Source of the DNA: Thiocapsa rosea
Lineage (GTDB): Bacteria > Pseudomonadota > Gammaproteobacteria > Chromatiales > Chromatiaceae
Length of the DNA stretch: 64,000 nucleotides
Assembly: GCF_003634315.1 (NCBI RefSeq)
Contig: NZ_RBXL01000001.1
Span: forward strand, 2,030,501-2,094,500
Reading direction: 5' to 3'
The notes below the pieces were generated by a model. The model was not told the origin of the DNA. It ran no database searches and saw only the letters and a program-made list of their open reading frames with translations. A program made the translations under genes and the position numbers. Of this stretch, positions 53,726 through 61,562 are shown piece by piece. The first letter of the stretch is position 1. Each line of letters begins with the position of its first letter.

Positions 53726-56700
53726 CAGTCAAACATCCGCCCGCGCCGCGCCAGCTCGTCACGCTCGCGATGCTGACGCAGGGCCAACTCCACCTCTCGG
53801 CGAATCCGCTGCGCAACCTCCGCGCCGTCCGCGTCGCCGTTGACCGTGATCGGGCCGATATTGACCGTGATACCCCCACCCCCTCCAGAAGCAGCGGCGG
53901 CTCCGGCTCGGCCGCGATCGGCCGCCCCACCATCTGAGGCTGGCCGCCGATCCGTAGCCGCCCCAGCCGAGGAGCGCGACAGCGGGCCGAATTGCGGTAG
54001 CTGCGGCATCTGCGGAGCCGCCAAAGGGCCAAGCTGCGGCATCTGCGGCAGCAACAGCGACAGCGGCCCGAATTGCGGTAGCTGCGGCATCTGCGGAGCC
54101 GCCAAAGGGCCAAGCTGCGGCATCTGCGGCAGCAACAGCGACAGCGGGCCGAATTGCGGTAGCTGCGGCATCTGCGGAGCCGCCAAAGGGCCAAGCTGCG
54201 GCATCTGCGGCGCCAACAGCGACAGCGGCCCGAATTGCGGTAGCTGCGGCATCTGCGGAGCCGCCAAAGGGCCAAGCTGCGGCATCTGCGGCGCCAACAG
54301 CGGACCGAACTGTGGTAGCTGCGGCAGCGACAGCGGGCCGAATTGCGGTAGCTGCGGCATCTGCGGAGCCGCCAAAGGGCCAAGCTGCGGCATCTGCGGA
54401 GCCGCCAAAGGGCCAAGCTGCGGCATCTGCGGCGCCAACAGCGGACCGAACTGTGGTAGCTGCGGTAGCGACAGCGGGCCGAATTGCGGTAGCTGCGGCA
54501 TCTGCGGAGCCGCCAAAGGGCCAAGCTGCGGCATCTGCGGCGCCAACAGCGGACCGAACTGTGGTAGCTGCGGCATCTGCGGAGCCGCCAAAGGGCCAAG
54601 CTGCGGCATCTGCGGCGCCAACAGCGGACCGAACTGTGGTAGCTGCGGCATCTGCGGAGCCGCCAAAGGGCCAAGCTGCGGCATCTGCGGCGCCAACAGC
54701 GACAGCGGGCCGAATTGCGGCACCTGCGGAGCCGTCCGCGCCCGCGCATCGCCGAGCCACGCAGCGCGGCGCGCATCGCGGGCGGCGGATGCCGGATCGT
54801 CGATGCGCAGCGCGGGGTTGGCGCCGGAAACAGCAGGCAGCGCCGCGGACGCCATCGGGGGCTGCGCCGGCATCGCCGCCGCACCCAGAGCGCCCGCCAG
54901 CAGCGGCACCGCAGCAAAGCGCGCGGCTGTCTCACGCATTCGGCCCAGCAGCGCCGGCTCGCGCTCGCCCAGGCCGACCTCGATGCCCTGCACGGCATAG
55001 CGCCCGATCTCGGCAAACACTCGTGACGGTGAGTGCATCTTCAGCACGCCCTGCACCGCCCCCACCATCCCGCCCGCCAGCTCGCTGACCTTCGCCTTCA
55101 AGGCGCCCCATCGCGCGACGAACCCGTTAATCAACCCCTGCACAATCTCCGCGCCGATCTGGGCGAACCGTCCGGCCAGCCCAGCAAACGCGCCGACGAG
55201 CTCGGCGGCTTTGCCGATCATCCCTGCAATCGCCATCCCCCAGCGGTGCCCCATCGACTCGGCGGCTCCACCAACACCCTGGACCGGCGCGAGGATGTTG
55301 GTCACCCACGTCCACAGATTCTGCAGCGCCGTAATCGGCGCCGCCAACGCCCCGGCTACGGGCGCGAAGGCGCCGGTAAACCAGGCGCCGACCGGCGCCA
55401 ACAGGCCCGACAGCGGCGCGAGCCAGCGCTGGGTCATCTCCGCGAGCGGGGCGAGCGCGGAGCCGATCGCCGCACCCACGGGCGCCAACCCGTCACTCAG
55501 GCCGGACCACAACCCGCTGAAGAAGCCGGACAGCGGCTCCCAGTACTTACGGATTACCAGCGCCGCCCCGGCGATACCCAACACGGCGAGGCCGATCGGG
55601 TTGGCGAACAGAGCCAACGACAACGCCCGAACCGCTCCGACCGCGCCCATCAGGCCCGCCTGCAGGCCTCGCCCCGCGGCCATCGCGGCCGGCCCCAGCA
55701 TCGTGAGCCCGCGCAGCGCCGCGGCCCCGCCGATCGCGAGCGCTCCCACGCCCATCAGCACCGGACTCAGCGCCGCGGCAAACACTCCCAGTCCGGCCGC
55801 GCCCATGACGAGCCCTCCGGTAAACCGCGGGTGCGCCTGGAGCCAGTCCCCGACCCGAGTGACAACCAGCCCGATCCGGTCCGCCGCCTCGCTAAGCGGC
55901 GGCAGCATAACCGCCCCCAGCGTGCGCCCGACCGATGCCATCCGGTTGCTCAACAGAATCATGCCGTTCTCGGTCGTCGCCGCGCGGGCCGCGAACTCCG
56001 CTTGCATCGACCCGGCATAGGCGCTCTCGTCGCCGACCAGGCTAAGGGCCTTATGGTACTGATCGAGGCCGCCGACCAATGCGGACATGTCGTCGCTGTA
56101 TTCCAAACCGAATAGATCGACCATGATGCCGGCACGCGCCTCGCTCTTTACGGCCGCGAGCCGCGACAAAAAGTCGCTCAACGTGCCCTGAGCGTCGCGC
56201 GCGATCGCGCTCTCGACCCCCTCCTGCGTCAAGCCGAGCGCCACAATGCCGTCTTTGAACTCCTTATTCTGCCGCGTTGCGGTCTGCAGCTTAAGCAGCA
56301 ACGCATTGATGCCCGTCGCGGCCACCTCCGGAGTTTTCCCGAGCGCGATGAATGCGCTCCCGAGCGCGGACGCCTGCACGGCCGTCAACCCGAAACCCTT
56401 TGCCACGCCACCGACCCGGGCGAGCACATTGACGATCTCCGACGCCTTGGCCGCGCTGTTGTTCGAGAGGTGATTGATCGCATCGCCCAGGCTTCCGATC
56501 CGCGCAATCGGCAGATCGTAGACGTTGGCGAGTTTGGCCATCGACTCGCCGGCCCGCTGCGGCAGCATGTCGAACGCCGTCGCCATCTTCGCAACAACCT
56601 CGACATACCCCGTCAGATCGGGGGCCGCGATCCCGAGCTGCCCACCCTCGGCGGCGATCGAGGCCAGCCCCGTCGCCGCCAGCGGGATCGTATGCGTCAT

Positions 56701-56997
56701 GCGGTCGAGCTGTGCGGACATCGTCGCCAGCCCGTCGGGGGCGTCGAAATCCACGACCTTGTTGACGTCGGCCATCGCCGACTCGAACGCCATCGCAGCC
56801 CCCGCCACCTTCTTCAGCGGGTCCAGCACGCGATCGCCGACGGCACCGAGCGCCATCCCGGCGCCGGTCGCAACCGTGCCGATCTTCGCCAGCCCGGTCG
56901 ACATCGACGAGAGGCGCGACTCGACCTGATGCATACCCGGCGAAAATCGGTCGATCAGGCTCAGAACAACGCCGACACTCAGTTGCCCGACGCTCAT
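53725..56997 (-). CDS. Phage tail tape-measure protein with proline-rich repeat array
   Basis: 1090 residues. N-terminal tape-measure core: GVVLSLIDRFSPGMHQVESRLSS, AMAFESAMADVNKVVDF, GYVEVVAKMATAFDMLP, NNSAAKASEIVNVLARVGGVAKGFGL. A hydrophobic middle (about 380-620) contains GLVMGAAGLGVFAAALSPVLMG. The KMHSPSRVFAEIGRYAVQGIEVGL block near 690 is typical of the C-terminal part of tape measures. Then comes an unusual array of PQMPQLGPLAA / PQLPQFGPLL units (about 755-1000), and a short tail GITVNIGPITVNGDADGAEVAQRIRREVELAL, also typical. It overlaps the portal gene by 4 bases. Confidence 0.9.
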   Translation of the reverse strand: MSVGQLSVGVVLSLIDRFSPGMHQVESRLSSMSTGLAKIGTVATGAGMALGAVGDRVLDPLKKVAGAAMAFESAMADVNKVVDFDAPDGLATMSAQLDRMTHTIPLAATGLASIAAEGGQLGIAAPDLTGYVEVVAKMATAFDMLPQRAGESMAKLANVYDLPIARIGSLGDAINHLSNNSAAKASEIVNVLARVGGVAKGFGLTAVQASALGSAFIALGKTPEVAATGINALLLKLQTATRQNKEFKDGIVALGLTQEGVESAIARDAQGTLSDFLSRLAAVKSEARAGIMVDLFGLEYSDDMSALVGGLDQYHKALSLVGDESAYAGSMQAEFAARAATTENGMILLSNRMASVGRTLGAVMLPPLSEAADRIGLVVTRVGDWLQAHPRFTGGLVMGAAGLGVFAAALSPVLMGVGALAIGGAAALRGLTMLGPAAMAAGRGLQAGLMGAVGAVRALSLALFANPIGLAVLGIAGAALVIRKYWEPLSGFFSGLWSGLSDGLAPVGAAIGSALAPLAEMTQRWLAPLSGLLAPVGAWFTGAFAPVAGALAAPITALQNLWTWVTNILAPVQGVGGAAESMGHRWGMAIAGMIGKAAELVGAFAGLAGRFAQIGAEIVQGLINGFVARWGALKAKVSELAGGMVGAVQGVLKMHSPSRVFAEIGRYAVQGIEVGLGEREPALLGRMRETAARFAAVPLLAGALGAAAMPAQPPMASAALPAVSGANPALRIDDPASAARDARRAAWLGDARARTAPQVPQFGPLSLLAPQMPQLGPLAAPQMPQLPQFGPLLAPQMPQLGPLAAPQMPQLPQFGPLLAPQMPQLGPLAAPQMPQLPQFGPLSLPQLPQFGPLLAPQMPQLGPLAAPQMPQLGPLAAPQMPQLPQFGPLSLPQLPQFGPLLAPQMPQLGPLAAPQMPQLPQFGPLSLLAPQMPQLGPLAAPQMPQLPQFGPLSLLLPQMPQLGPLAAPQMPQLPQFGPLSLLLPQMPQLGPLAAPQMPQLPQFGPLSRSSAGAATDRRPASDGGAADRGRAGAAAASGGGGGITVNIGPITVNGDADGAEVAQRIRREVELALRQHRERDELARRGRMFD
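53981..54729 (-). repeat. Proline-rich tandem repeat array in the tape-measure gene
   Basis: About 750 bases of near-identical short units encoding PQMPQLGPLAA and PQLPQFGPLL(A/S). Units recur in two alternating lengths and the DNA copies are almost identical, so the array is prone to slippage. In several other frames it stays open and gives Gly/Cys- or Ala-rich shadow translations. Confidence 0.92.
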
Positions 56998-58466
56998 GAT
57001 GGTTTTCCTTTGTATGGCTGCGGCGCGCCGTCATCGGCGGGCACCGCGATTGGGTAGGGCAGCAGACTCAACCCGAAGGCGTGCGCAGACATCGGGTCGG
57101 CGACACGCTCCACGACGGGAGCAGGCGACCGCGAAGCCGCCGCCCGTGCCGGCGCGGGCGCCTGGCGCACCGCTTGCGGTGCACGCGACCGCACCGGTTG
57201 GCAGATCGGTTCACCCGGCGCCGCGCGCGGGATCCCGGATTTCTCGTAAAACCACCACATCGGGATCTTCATCCCCGTCTCGACAAAGGTCGGCAGGGTC
57301 TCGGCGAGCGCCTTGAAATCTCCGACCTGGTCGAGATCCAGGTACCACCTCGGCGCCCGGCGCGGATCCGTGATGCCGAAGTTCAGGGCCACCATCGGCC
57401 ACAGCACATCCCGGCGGATCGTCTCGGCGTACTGACGCGCATCGCTCGCGATCAGGCTATCCAGGCTTTCCTGATGGATCCGGCCGAGCGCATAGGTGCC
57501 GCTGCCGTCCGTCCCGATTGTCAGCGTGCCACCGAGGATCGCCTTGGTCGTGGAGCGATCGCACCAGTCGATCATCACCATGTGTGCATCCCCGTCCGCT
57601 TTGGCGGCCTCGAGGTACTCGATCGCCATCGACTCGGGAATGATGCCCGCGGCCGAATGCCCAATCGACGTGACCGCCCGCAGCAGCGTGGCCTTTTCCT
57701 TCTCGGTCGCCCCGCGCGGGTACTTGCCCAGCCGGGCCGGGATCCCGAGAATTTCGAGCAGCTCCGCCAGATCCCCGAGCGCGTAGTTCCGAAAGAGGTA
57801 CGGCCACACCAATGCACGGTGCAGCCCGACGCGCGCCGGGTAGCCCGAGCGCGCCCGGTGCCGGTGACTCACCCAACCAAGCGGCCACAGCGCTTCGCCC
57901 TCGGCCGTGCCGTCGCGCAGACGAATCTCGCGGGGCCGCTCCGGCGCGGTCATAAACCAGCCGTGCTCTCGCCATGTCGGCTGTTCGGGCACGCGATGCG
58001 CGCCGTCCCGAGTCCACGGCAGCTCAAGCTGGACCCAGCCATGCCCGATCGCATCGCCGAGGTCCATGACCAGACTCTGGACATCCAGCCCGGAAAACAC
58101 CTCCGCCGCATGGTCTGCCGCTTTGCGCTCATGGAGGGTGGCGTTGTCCGGCGGCACGATCTGCCACTCCAGACCGGCCGTCGCGTTCTTCCGGCGCATG
58201 AGCGCCGCCGCTAGGACGATGTCCTTTTCCTCCATATCCGCGAACAGGGCGTGCTGTTGGCGCAGGTCGCCGGCTTCCGCGGCCTCGAGGACCTGATACA
58301 GCCGTGCCGGGGTCAGTCCGCGGCTCGGGTGCTCGGCGAGCTCGCGCTTGAGGTTGCCGACCATCGCGCGATCGCCCTCGTCGGCCTCGGTCTGGGTCTC
58401 GACGAGCGCCGCGGCCCGAGCCGGGCGCCGCAACAACTCGGCGATGGCCTCCTTGGGCGTCTTCAT
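56994..58466 (-). CDS. Mu gp29-like portal protein (DUF935)
   Basis: 490 residues from the ATG at 58466. DUF935 features: ALFADMEEKDIVLAAALMRRKNATAGLEW, the HGWVQLELPW strand, VWPYLFRNYALGDLAELLEILGIPARLGKYP, IIPESMAIEYLEAAKADGDAHMVMIDWCDR and LDQVGDFKALAETLPTFVETGMKIPMWWFYEKSGIP. Mu gp29-family portals form the ring at the capsid vertex. No terminase or capsid gene is near. It starts with a 4-base overlap on the Mor-like gene and ends with one on the tape-measure gene. Confidence 0.9.
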   Translation of the reverse strand: MKTPKEAIAELLRRPARAAALVETQTEADEGDRAMVGNLKRELAEHPSRGLTPARLYQVLEAAEAGDLRQQHALFADMEEKDIVLAAALMRRKNATAGLEWQIVPPDNATLHERKAADHAAEVFSGLDVQSLVMDLGDAIGHGWVQLELPWTRDGAHRVPEQPTWREHGWFMTAPERPREIRLRDGTAEGEALWPLGWVSHRHRARSGYPARVGLHRALVWPYLFRNYALGDLAELLEILGIPARLGKYPRGATEKEKATLLRAVTSIGHSAAGIIPESMAIEYLEAAKADGDAHMVMIDWCDRSTTKAILGGTLTIGTDGSGTYALGRIHQESLDSLIASDARQYAETIRRDVLWPMVALNFGITDPRRAPRWYLDLDQVGDFKALAETLPTFVETGMKIPMWWFYEKSGIPRAAPGEPICQPVRSRAPQAVRQAPAPARAAASRSPAPVVERVADPMSAHAFGLSLLPYPIAVPADDGAPQPYKGKPS

Positions 58467-58888
58467 GCGTTCGCCTCCCCGGCGCCTGCGACGGCAGGCC
58501 CGCCCCGGCGCGCCAGCTTGCGTTGCGCGGCAATGATTCGGTAGGTGTGGATCGGGGTCAGCCCCTCGCGAAGAGCAATGGCCTTTACAGTGTCGGCCGA
58601 CGGCGCCACCTGGTAATCCGCGTGGACCCGAGCGTCGCGGATCAACCGGTCGAGTGCGTCCCCCTTCGGGATATACAGGTGGTCGCCTCTGTACTCGCAG
58701 GCCAGGCGCGCAGCCAGCCGACAGGCCCAGCTCCGCGCCGCCTCCGGCGCGCACGCGGCGGGTGGCCGACTCAACTCGTCGGCGAGATAGCCCACGAGGC
58801 CGTGAAACTGACGAGGCCAGCCCCACTCATCCATCGCTGCTCCGTACTCGGCGGGGGTCGGTGCGTGGCGCGCATGCGGGTCGGTCAT
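58463..58888 (-). CDS. Mor-family transcription activator
   Basis: 141 residues from the ATG at 58888, with AGAGAGGCG 4-12 bases upstream. Matches the Mor/C family of Mu middle/late activators: HLYIPKGDALDRLIRDARVHADYQ, then the helix-turn-helix ADTVKAIALREGLTPIHTYRIIAAQRKLARR. Such proteins bind as dimers near -40 to switch on phage genes. In Mu, mor lies far from the portal; here the two overlap by 4 bases. Confidence 0.85.
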   Translation of the reverse strand: MTDPHARHAPTPAEYGAAMDEWGWPRQFHGLVGYLADELSRPPAACAPEAARSWACRLAARLACEYRGDHLYIPKGDALDRLIRDARVHADYQVAPSADTVKAIALREGLTPIHTYRIIAAQRKLARRGGPAVAGAGEANA

Positions 58889-58907
58889 CGTCGCCTCTCT
58901 GGAATTC

Positions 58908-59063
58908 GTGTGCCGGCGGGGGGCTGCCCCCACTTCAAAGGGCCGGGGACCGTCGGCGGATCCCTGCGCCACCTTCCGGAGACGAAGGAGGCGCTTTCAT
59001 TGGTGTGCCGGCGGGGGGCGACCCTCGACAAGGCCGGGGACCGTCGGCGGGATCCCTGCCGCC
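58908..59063. repeat. Two ~60-base imperfect direct repeats upstream of the Mor-like gene
   Basis: Copies begin GTGTGCCGGCGGGGGGC at 58908 and 59003. Both continue through GGCCGGGGACCGTCGGCGG and ATCCCTGC. They fill most of the gap between the coiled-coil gene and the Mor-like gene. Confidence 0.7.
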
Positions 59064-59096
59064 GAACCCCCCGACGGGTCCGACGGCTTTCAATCG

Positions 59097-60125
59097 TTAG
59101 AGCGTCAGCCCGACCTCGGCCAGCTCGCGGCGGACCTCCTCGCGCGCCTGCTCGAGCAGCACGTCAAGCCCAGCGCGATCCAGTGCATGAGGATCGGCCT
59201 CAAGGCCCGTATACACCCGCGACGGATCCCGCAGACCCGGCACCAGGAGCCGCCCGAGCAACTGCGGCGTAGCCACCGGCGCGGGTCGTTGACCCTGAGC
59301 AAACAACAGCCCGTCATAGATCATCAGGCGCGCCAGCGCCGAGCCGAGCGCAGCGACCGAGGCGGCGTACTCTTCACGCGCTGCAGCCACCCGACGCCAC
59401 CACACCTGGTCGAGCAGGAGCCGCAGCCGTGTTTCACTGGCTGAAACCACGCTCTCAACCTCCGCCAGTCGGCGGCGAAGTCCCCGCAGGGTCTGCGAGC
59501 GCTCGTCCAGGTCGGTCTCGGCGGCGGCGAGCGCGTCGGCAATCACCCCCTCGCGCTCCGCGATCCGCCGGTTCAATTCCTCTAGAACAGTCGCCTCTCC
59601 GGACCCGGCCGCGATTGCGGCCATGGCGTCCTCACGCTCACGACGCAAGCCGGCGAGCTCCGCATCGGGCGCATCATCCGCACCGAGCGCGTCCTGCGAT
59701 TCCGCGATCATCCCCGACAAGCGGGCGACCTCCGTCCGAGCGGCCTCGAGCGTGCGCTGCTCGGCTGCGGCCGCCGCTTCGGCGTCCCCGCAGTCGGCAT
59801 CGACCTCGCGGATGGTTTCCTCCGCCGACGCAATCGCCGCGTCACAGCGCGCAACGGCTTCCCGCAGGGCGGTATCGTCGTGCGCCAATGTCTCCTGCTC
59901 GCGGCGCAACCGGGTCAGGTCGTTGGCGTAGTCCGGACGGGCCTCCTTGCCGCGGATCTCGTTGCGCACGTCGGCCAGTCGCCGCTGGTGCGTGGTCAGC
60001 CGCATCGACGCCTCGGCGCGCTCGCTTCGGGCCGCCGTCAAAGCGGCGAGCGCGCTGGCGCGCCGCTCGACCTGCTCGACCACGGGCTGGTGTGCAGATT
60101 GGCTTGGTGTGGATCGCTTGCTCAT
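59097..60125 (-). CDS. Coiled-coil protein of unknown function in the Mu-like element
   Basis: 342 residues. AGGGGA 8-13 bases before the ATG. Residues about 15-250 are nearly uninterrupted charged heptads (ERRASALAALTAARSERAEA; TRLRREQETLAHDDTALREAV; RLAEVESVVSASETRLRLLLD). A more globular C-terminal ~90 residues contain LARLMIYDGLLFAQGQRPAPV and VYTGLEADPHALDRAGLDVLLEQAREEVRRELAE. No Walker motifs, so not an SMC-type ATPase. I do not recognise it. Confidence 0.7.
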   Translation of the reverse strand: MSKRSTPSQSAHQPVVEQVERRASALAALTAARSERAEASMRLTTHQRRLADVRNEIRGKEARPDYANDLTRLRREQETLAHDDTALREAVARCDAAIASAEETIREVDADCGDAEAAAAAEQRTLEAARTEVARLSGMIAESQDALGADDAPDAELAGLRREREDAMAAIAAGSGEATVLEELNRRIAEREGVIADALAAAETDLDERSQTLRGLRRRLAEVESVVSASETRLRLLLDQVWWRRVAAAREEYAASVAALGSALARLMIYDGLLFAQGQRPAPVATPQLLGRLLVPGLRDPSRVYTGLEADPHALDRAGLDVLLEQAREEVRRELAEVGLTL

Positions 60126-60155
60126 CGGGGTCCCCTGAAGGTGTCGATTGGTGTC

Positions 60156-60176
60156 ACGGCGGATTAAAACCGCCGT
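60156..60176. promoter_or_regulatory. Possible operator upstream of the coiled-coil gene
   Basis: ACGGCGG-ATTAAAA-CCGCCGT, a perfect 7-base inverted repeat with AT-rich centre, 31 bases before the ATG at 60125. Suggests a dimeric repressor site. Confidence 0.4.
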
Positions 60177-60489
60177 TAAACGACATCCTAGGGGGAGGCG
60201 GAGGGCGCCTCGAATAAGCGAGGTTAGTCATTGATGGTCCGGGCTGGACCGGGTGTGGGGAGGGCGCGCCCGGTCGAGCCGGGCGGCTGGTGTTGTCGCT
60301 CGCTTTATTTCACCGGCCGATTCCCGAATTGTTTCGCGCGGAATGCTCGCGGTTTTCCCGCACTGATCACCCCGGTGGCGCAGTGTCGGCAGGTGGAGGA
60401 GTGCGAGGAGCCCGAGGAGCGCGAAGGCGGTGTGTGGAGTGCGTCGCGGCGGTGTTCGACGCGCCCGGGTCGGGCGCCTGTAGGGAGGG

Positions 60490-60517
60490 TGCCCGGCGGG
60501 TGGCGACCCGCCGGGCA
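60490..60517 (-). terminator. Strong hairpin after the transposition operon
   Basis: TGCCCGGCGGGT-GGCG-ACCCGCCGGGCA, a perfect 12-base stem starting 9 bases after the stop at 60526. It lacks a T-tract, so it may be an RNA end-stabilising or transcription-slowing structure rather than an intrinsic terminator. Confidence 0.5.
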
Positions 60518-60525
60518 AGGGTCGC

Positions 60526-60765
60526 TCAGAAGGGCAGCGGATCGTCGAAGTCGTTCTCGAAGAGGTCCAGTTGGGTGACGGCGTCGGGCGGCGGGTCCGG
60601 ATCCGGATCGGTGTCCTCGCCGTAGAGCCACTGCTGCACGGCCGCTCCGTAGCGCGCCTGGATCTGCACGAGCAGTTCATCCAAGCAATCCTGGACGGCC
60701 CAAGCCTGCTCGGGCGTCCAGTCCTCGGGCAGGAGGATGGTGAAGGGTTCGGGGAGCCGGCTCAT
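60526..60765 (-). CDS. Small acidic protein of the transposition operon
   Basis: 79 residues. Its ATG overlaps the AAA+ ATPase stop (ATGA). LPEDWTPEQAWAVQDCLDELLVQIQARYG suggests helices; the C-terminus is strongly acidic with a DPDPDPPPD stretch and FENDFDDPLPF. I do not recognise it. Coupling to the ATPase suggests an accessory role in transposition. Confidence 0.75.
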   Translation of the reverse strand: MSRLPEPFTILLPEDWTPEQAWAVQDCLDELLVQIQARYGAAVQQWLYGEDTDPDPDPPPDAVTQLDLFENDFDDPLPF

Positions 60766-61562
60766 GGGGCGACCTCCTCGCGGGCAGTCTGCACGTGCTC
60801 GGCGGTGACCTGGCGGGCCTGTTCCAGGGCCGCACCGGTGAGCGCGTAGTGGGCCAGACGATTGACCTTGCGGGGCATGCCGCGGGTGGCCTGGAACAGC
60901 GCCTCCACGGCGGGTGGTTCGAACAGCGGCAGCTCGCAGCCGGCCAGGCGCAGACGGTGGACGAGGTAGTCGGGCAGCTCCTCGCGGGTCAGCCCGGTCA
61001 CGTGATGGCGTACCACGATGCGCTGGGCGAGCGACTCGTGCACCGCCATGCTCAAGCGCCGGCGCAGCTCCGTGAGTCCCACCAACAGCAGACACAGGCG
61101 ATTCTCCGAATCCATCTGATAGTTGGTGAGCAGACGCAGATCCTCGAGCACCTCGTTGCGCAGATGATGGGCCTCGTCGATGATCAGGACGGGGCGTTGC
61201 TTGGCCTCCAGACTCAAGCGGGTGATCTCGGTGCGGATGGTGCGGAAGGCCGCCGCGCGGTTGCGCTCCACCGGCAGGCCGAGCTCCCAGCCGATGGTCT
61301 TGTACATGTCCATCACGTTGCCGGTGGACAGCGGAATGTAGAACACCCGATAGAGTCCCGGATGCAGATCGGCGGCGACCTTGCGGCAGACCGTGGTCTT
61401 GCCCGAGCCGGCCTCGCCGGTGATCAGGCCGATGGCACGCAGCTCCAGCAGATGCTTCAGACGTGCGGCGGCCTCGGTGAGGCTGGCGGCGGCGAACAGC
61501 GCATCCGGCGGCGGGGTCAGATCGAAGGGAAAGGCCGTGAGGGCGAAGTGTTTGCGGTACAT
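60762..61562 (-). CDS. AAA+ ATPase, transposition protein B (TniB/MuB/ExeA-like)
   Basis: 266 residues. Starts one base into the transposase stop (TGATG). The YRKHFALTAFPFDLTPPPDALF opening is typical of ExeA/TniB-type ATPases. Walker A GEAGSGKTT near 52, Walker B VLIIDEAHHLR, sensor 1 LLLVGLTEL, sensor 2 RGMPRKVNRLAHYAL. These ATPases choose the target DNA and activate the partner DDE transposase. Confidence 0.92.
   Translation of the reverse strand: MYRKHFALTAFPFDLTPPPDALFAAASLTEAAARLKHLLELRAIGLITGEAGSGKTTVCRKVAADLHPGLYRVFYIPLSTGNVMDMYKTIGWELGLPVERNRAAAFRTIRTEITRLSLEAKQRPVLIIDEAHHLRNEVLEDLRLLTNYQMDSENRLCLLLVGLTELRRRLSMAVHESLAQRIVVRHHVTGLTREELPDYLVHRLRLAGCELPLFEPPAVEALFQATRGMPRKVNRLAHYALTGAALEQARQVTAEHVQTAREEVAP

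Larger units (their letters stand above)
60126..60525. other. Gap between the coiled-coil gene and the transposition genes
   Basis: No gene is supported. It holds two inverted repeats: one at 60156-60176 near the coiled-coil start and one at 60490-60517 just after the transposition operon. This gap is also a candidate boundary between two mobile elements. Confidence 0.45.

Noticed and set aside
53981-54729. CRISPR-like appearance of the repeat array
   Set aside because: Units are contiguous coding repeats with no unique spacers, and they translate in frame within the tape-measure protein.
53840-55000. 386-codon Gly/Cys-rich frame (CGSCGICGAAKG units) on the plus strand
   Set aside because: A shadow of the proline-rich repeat array in the tape-measure gene; the repeats keep several frames open.
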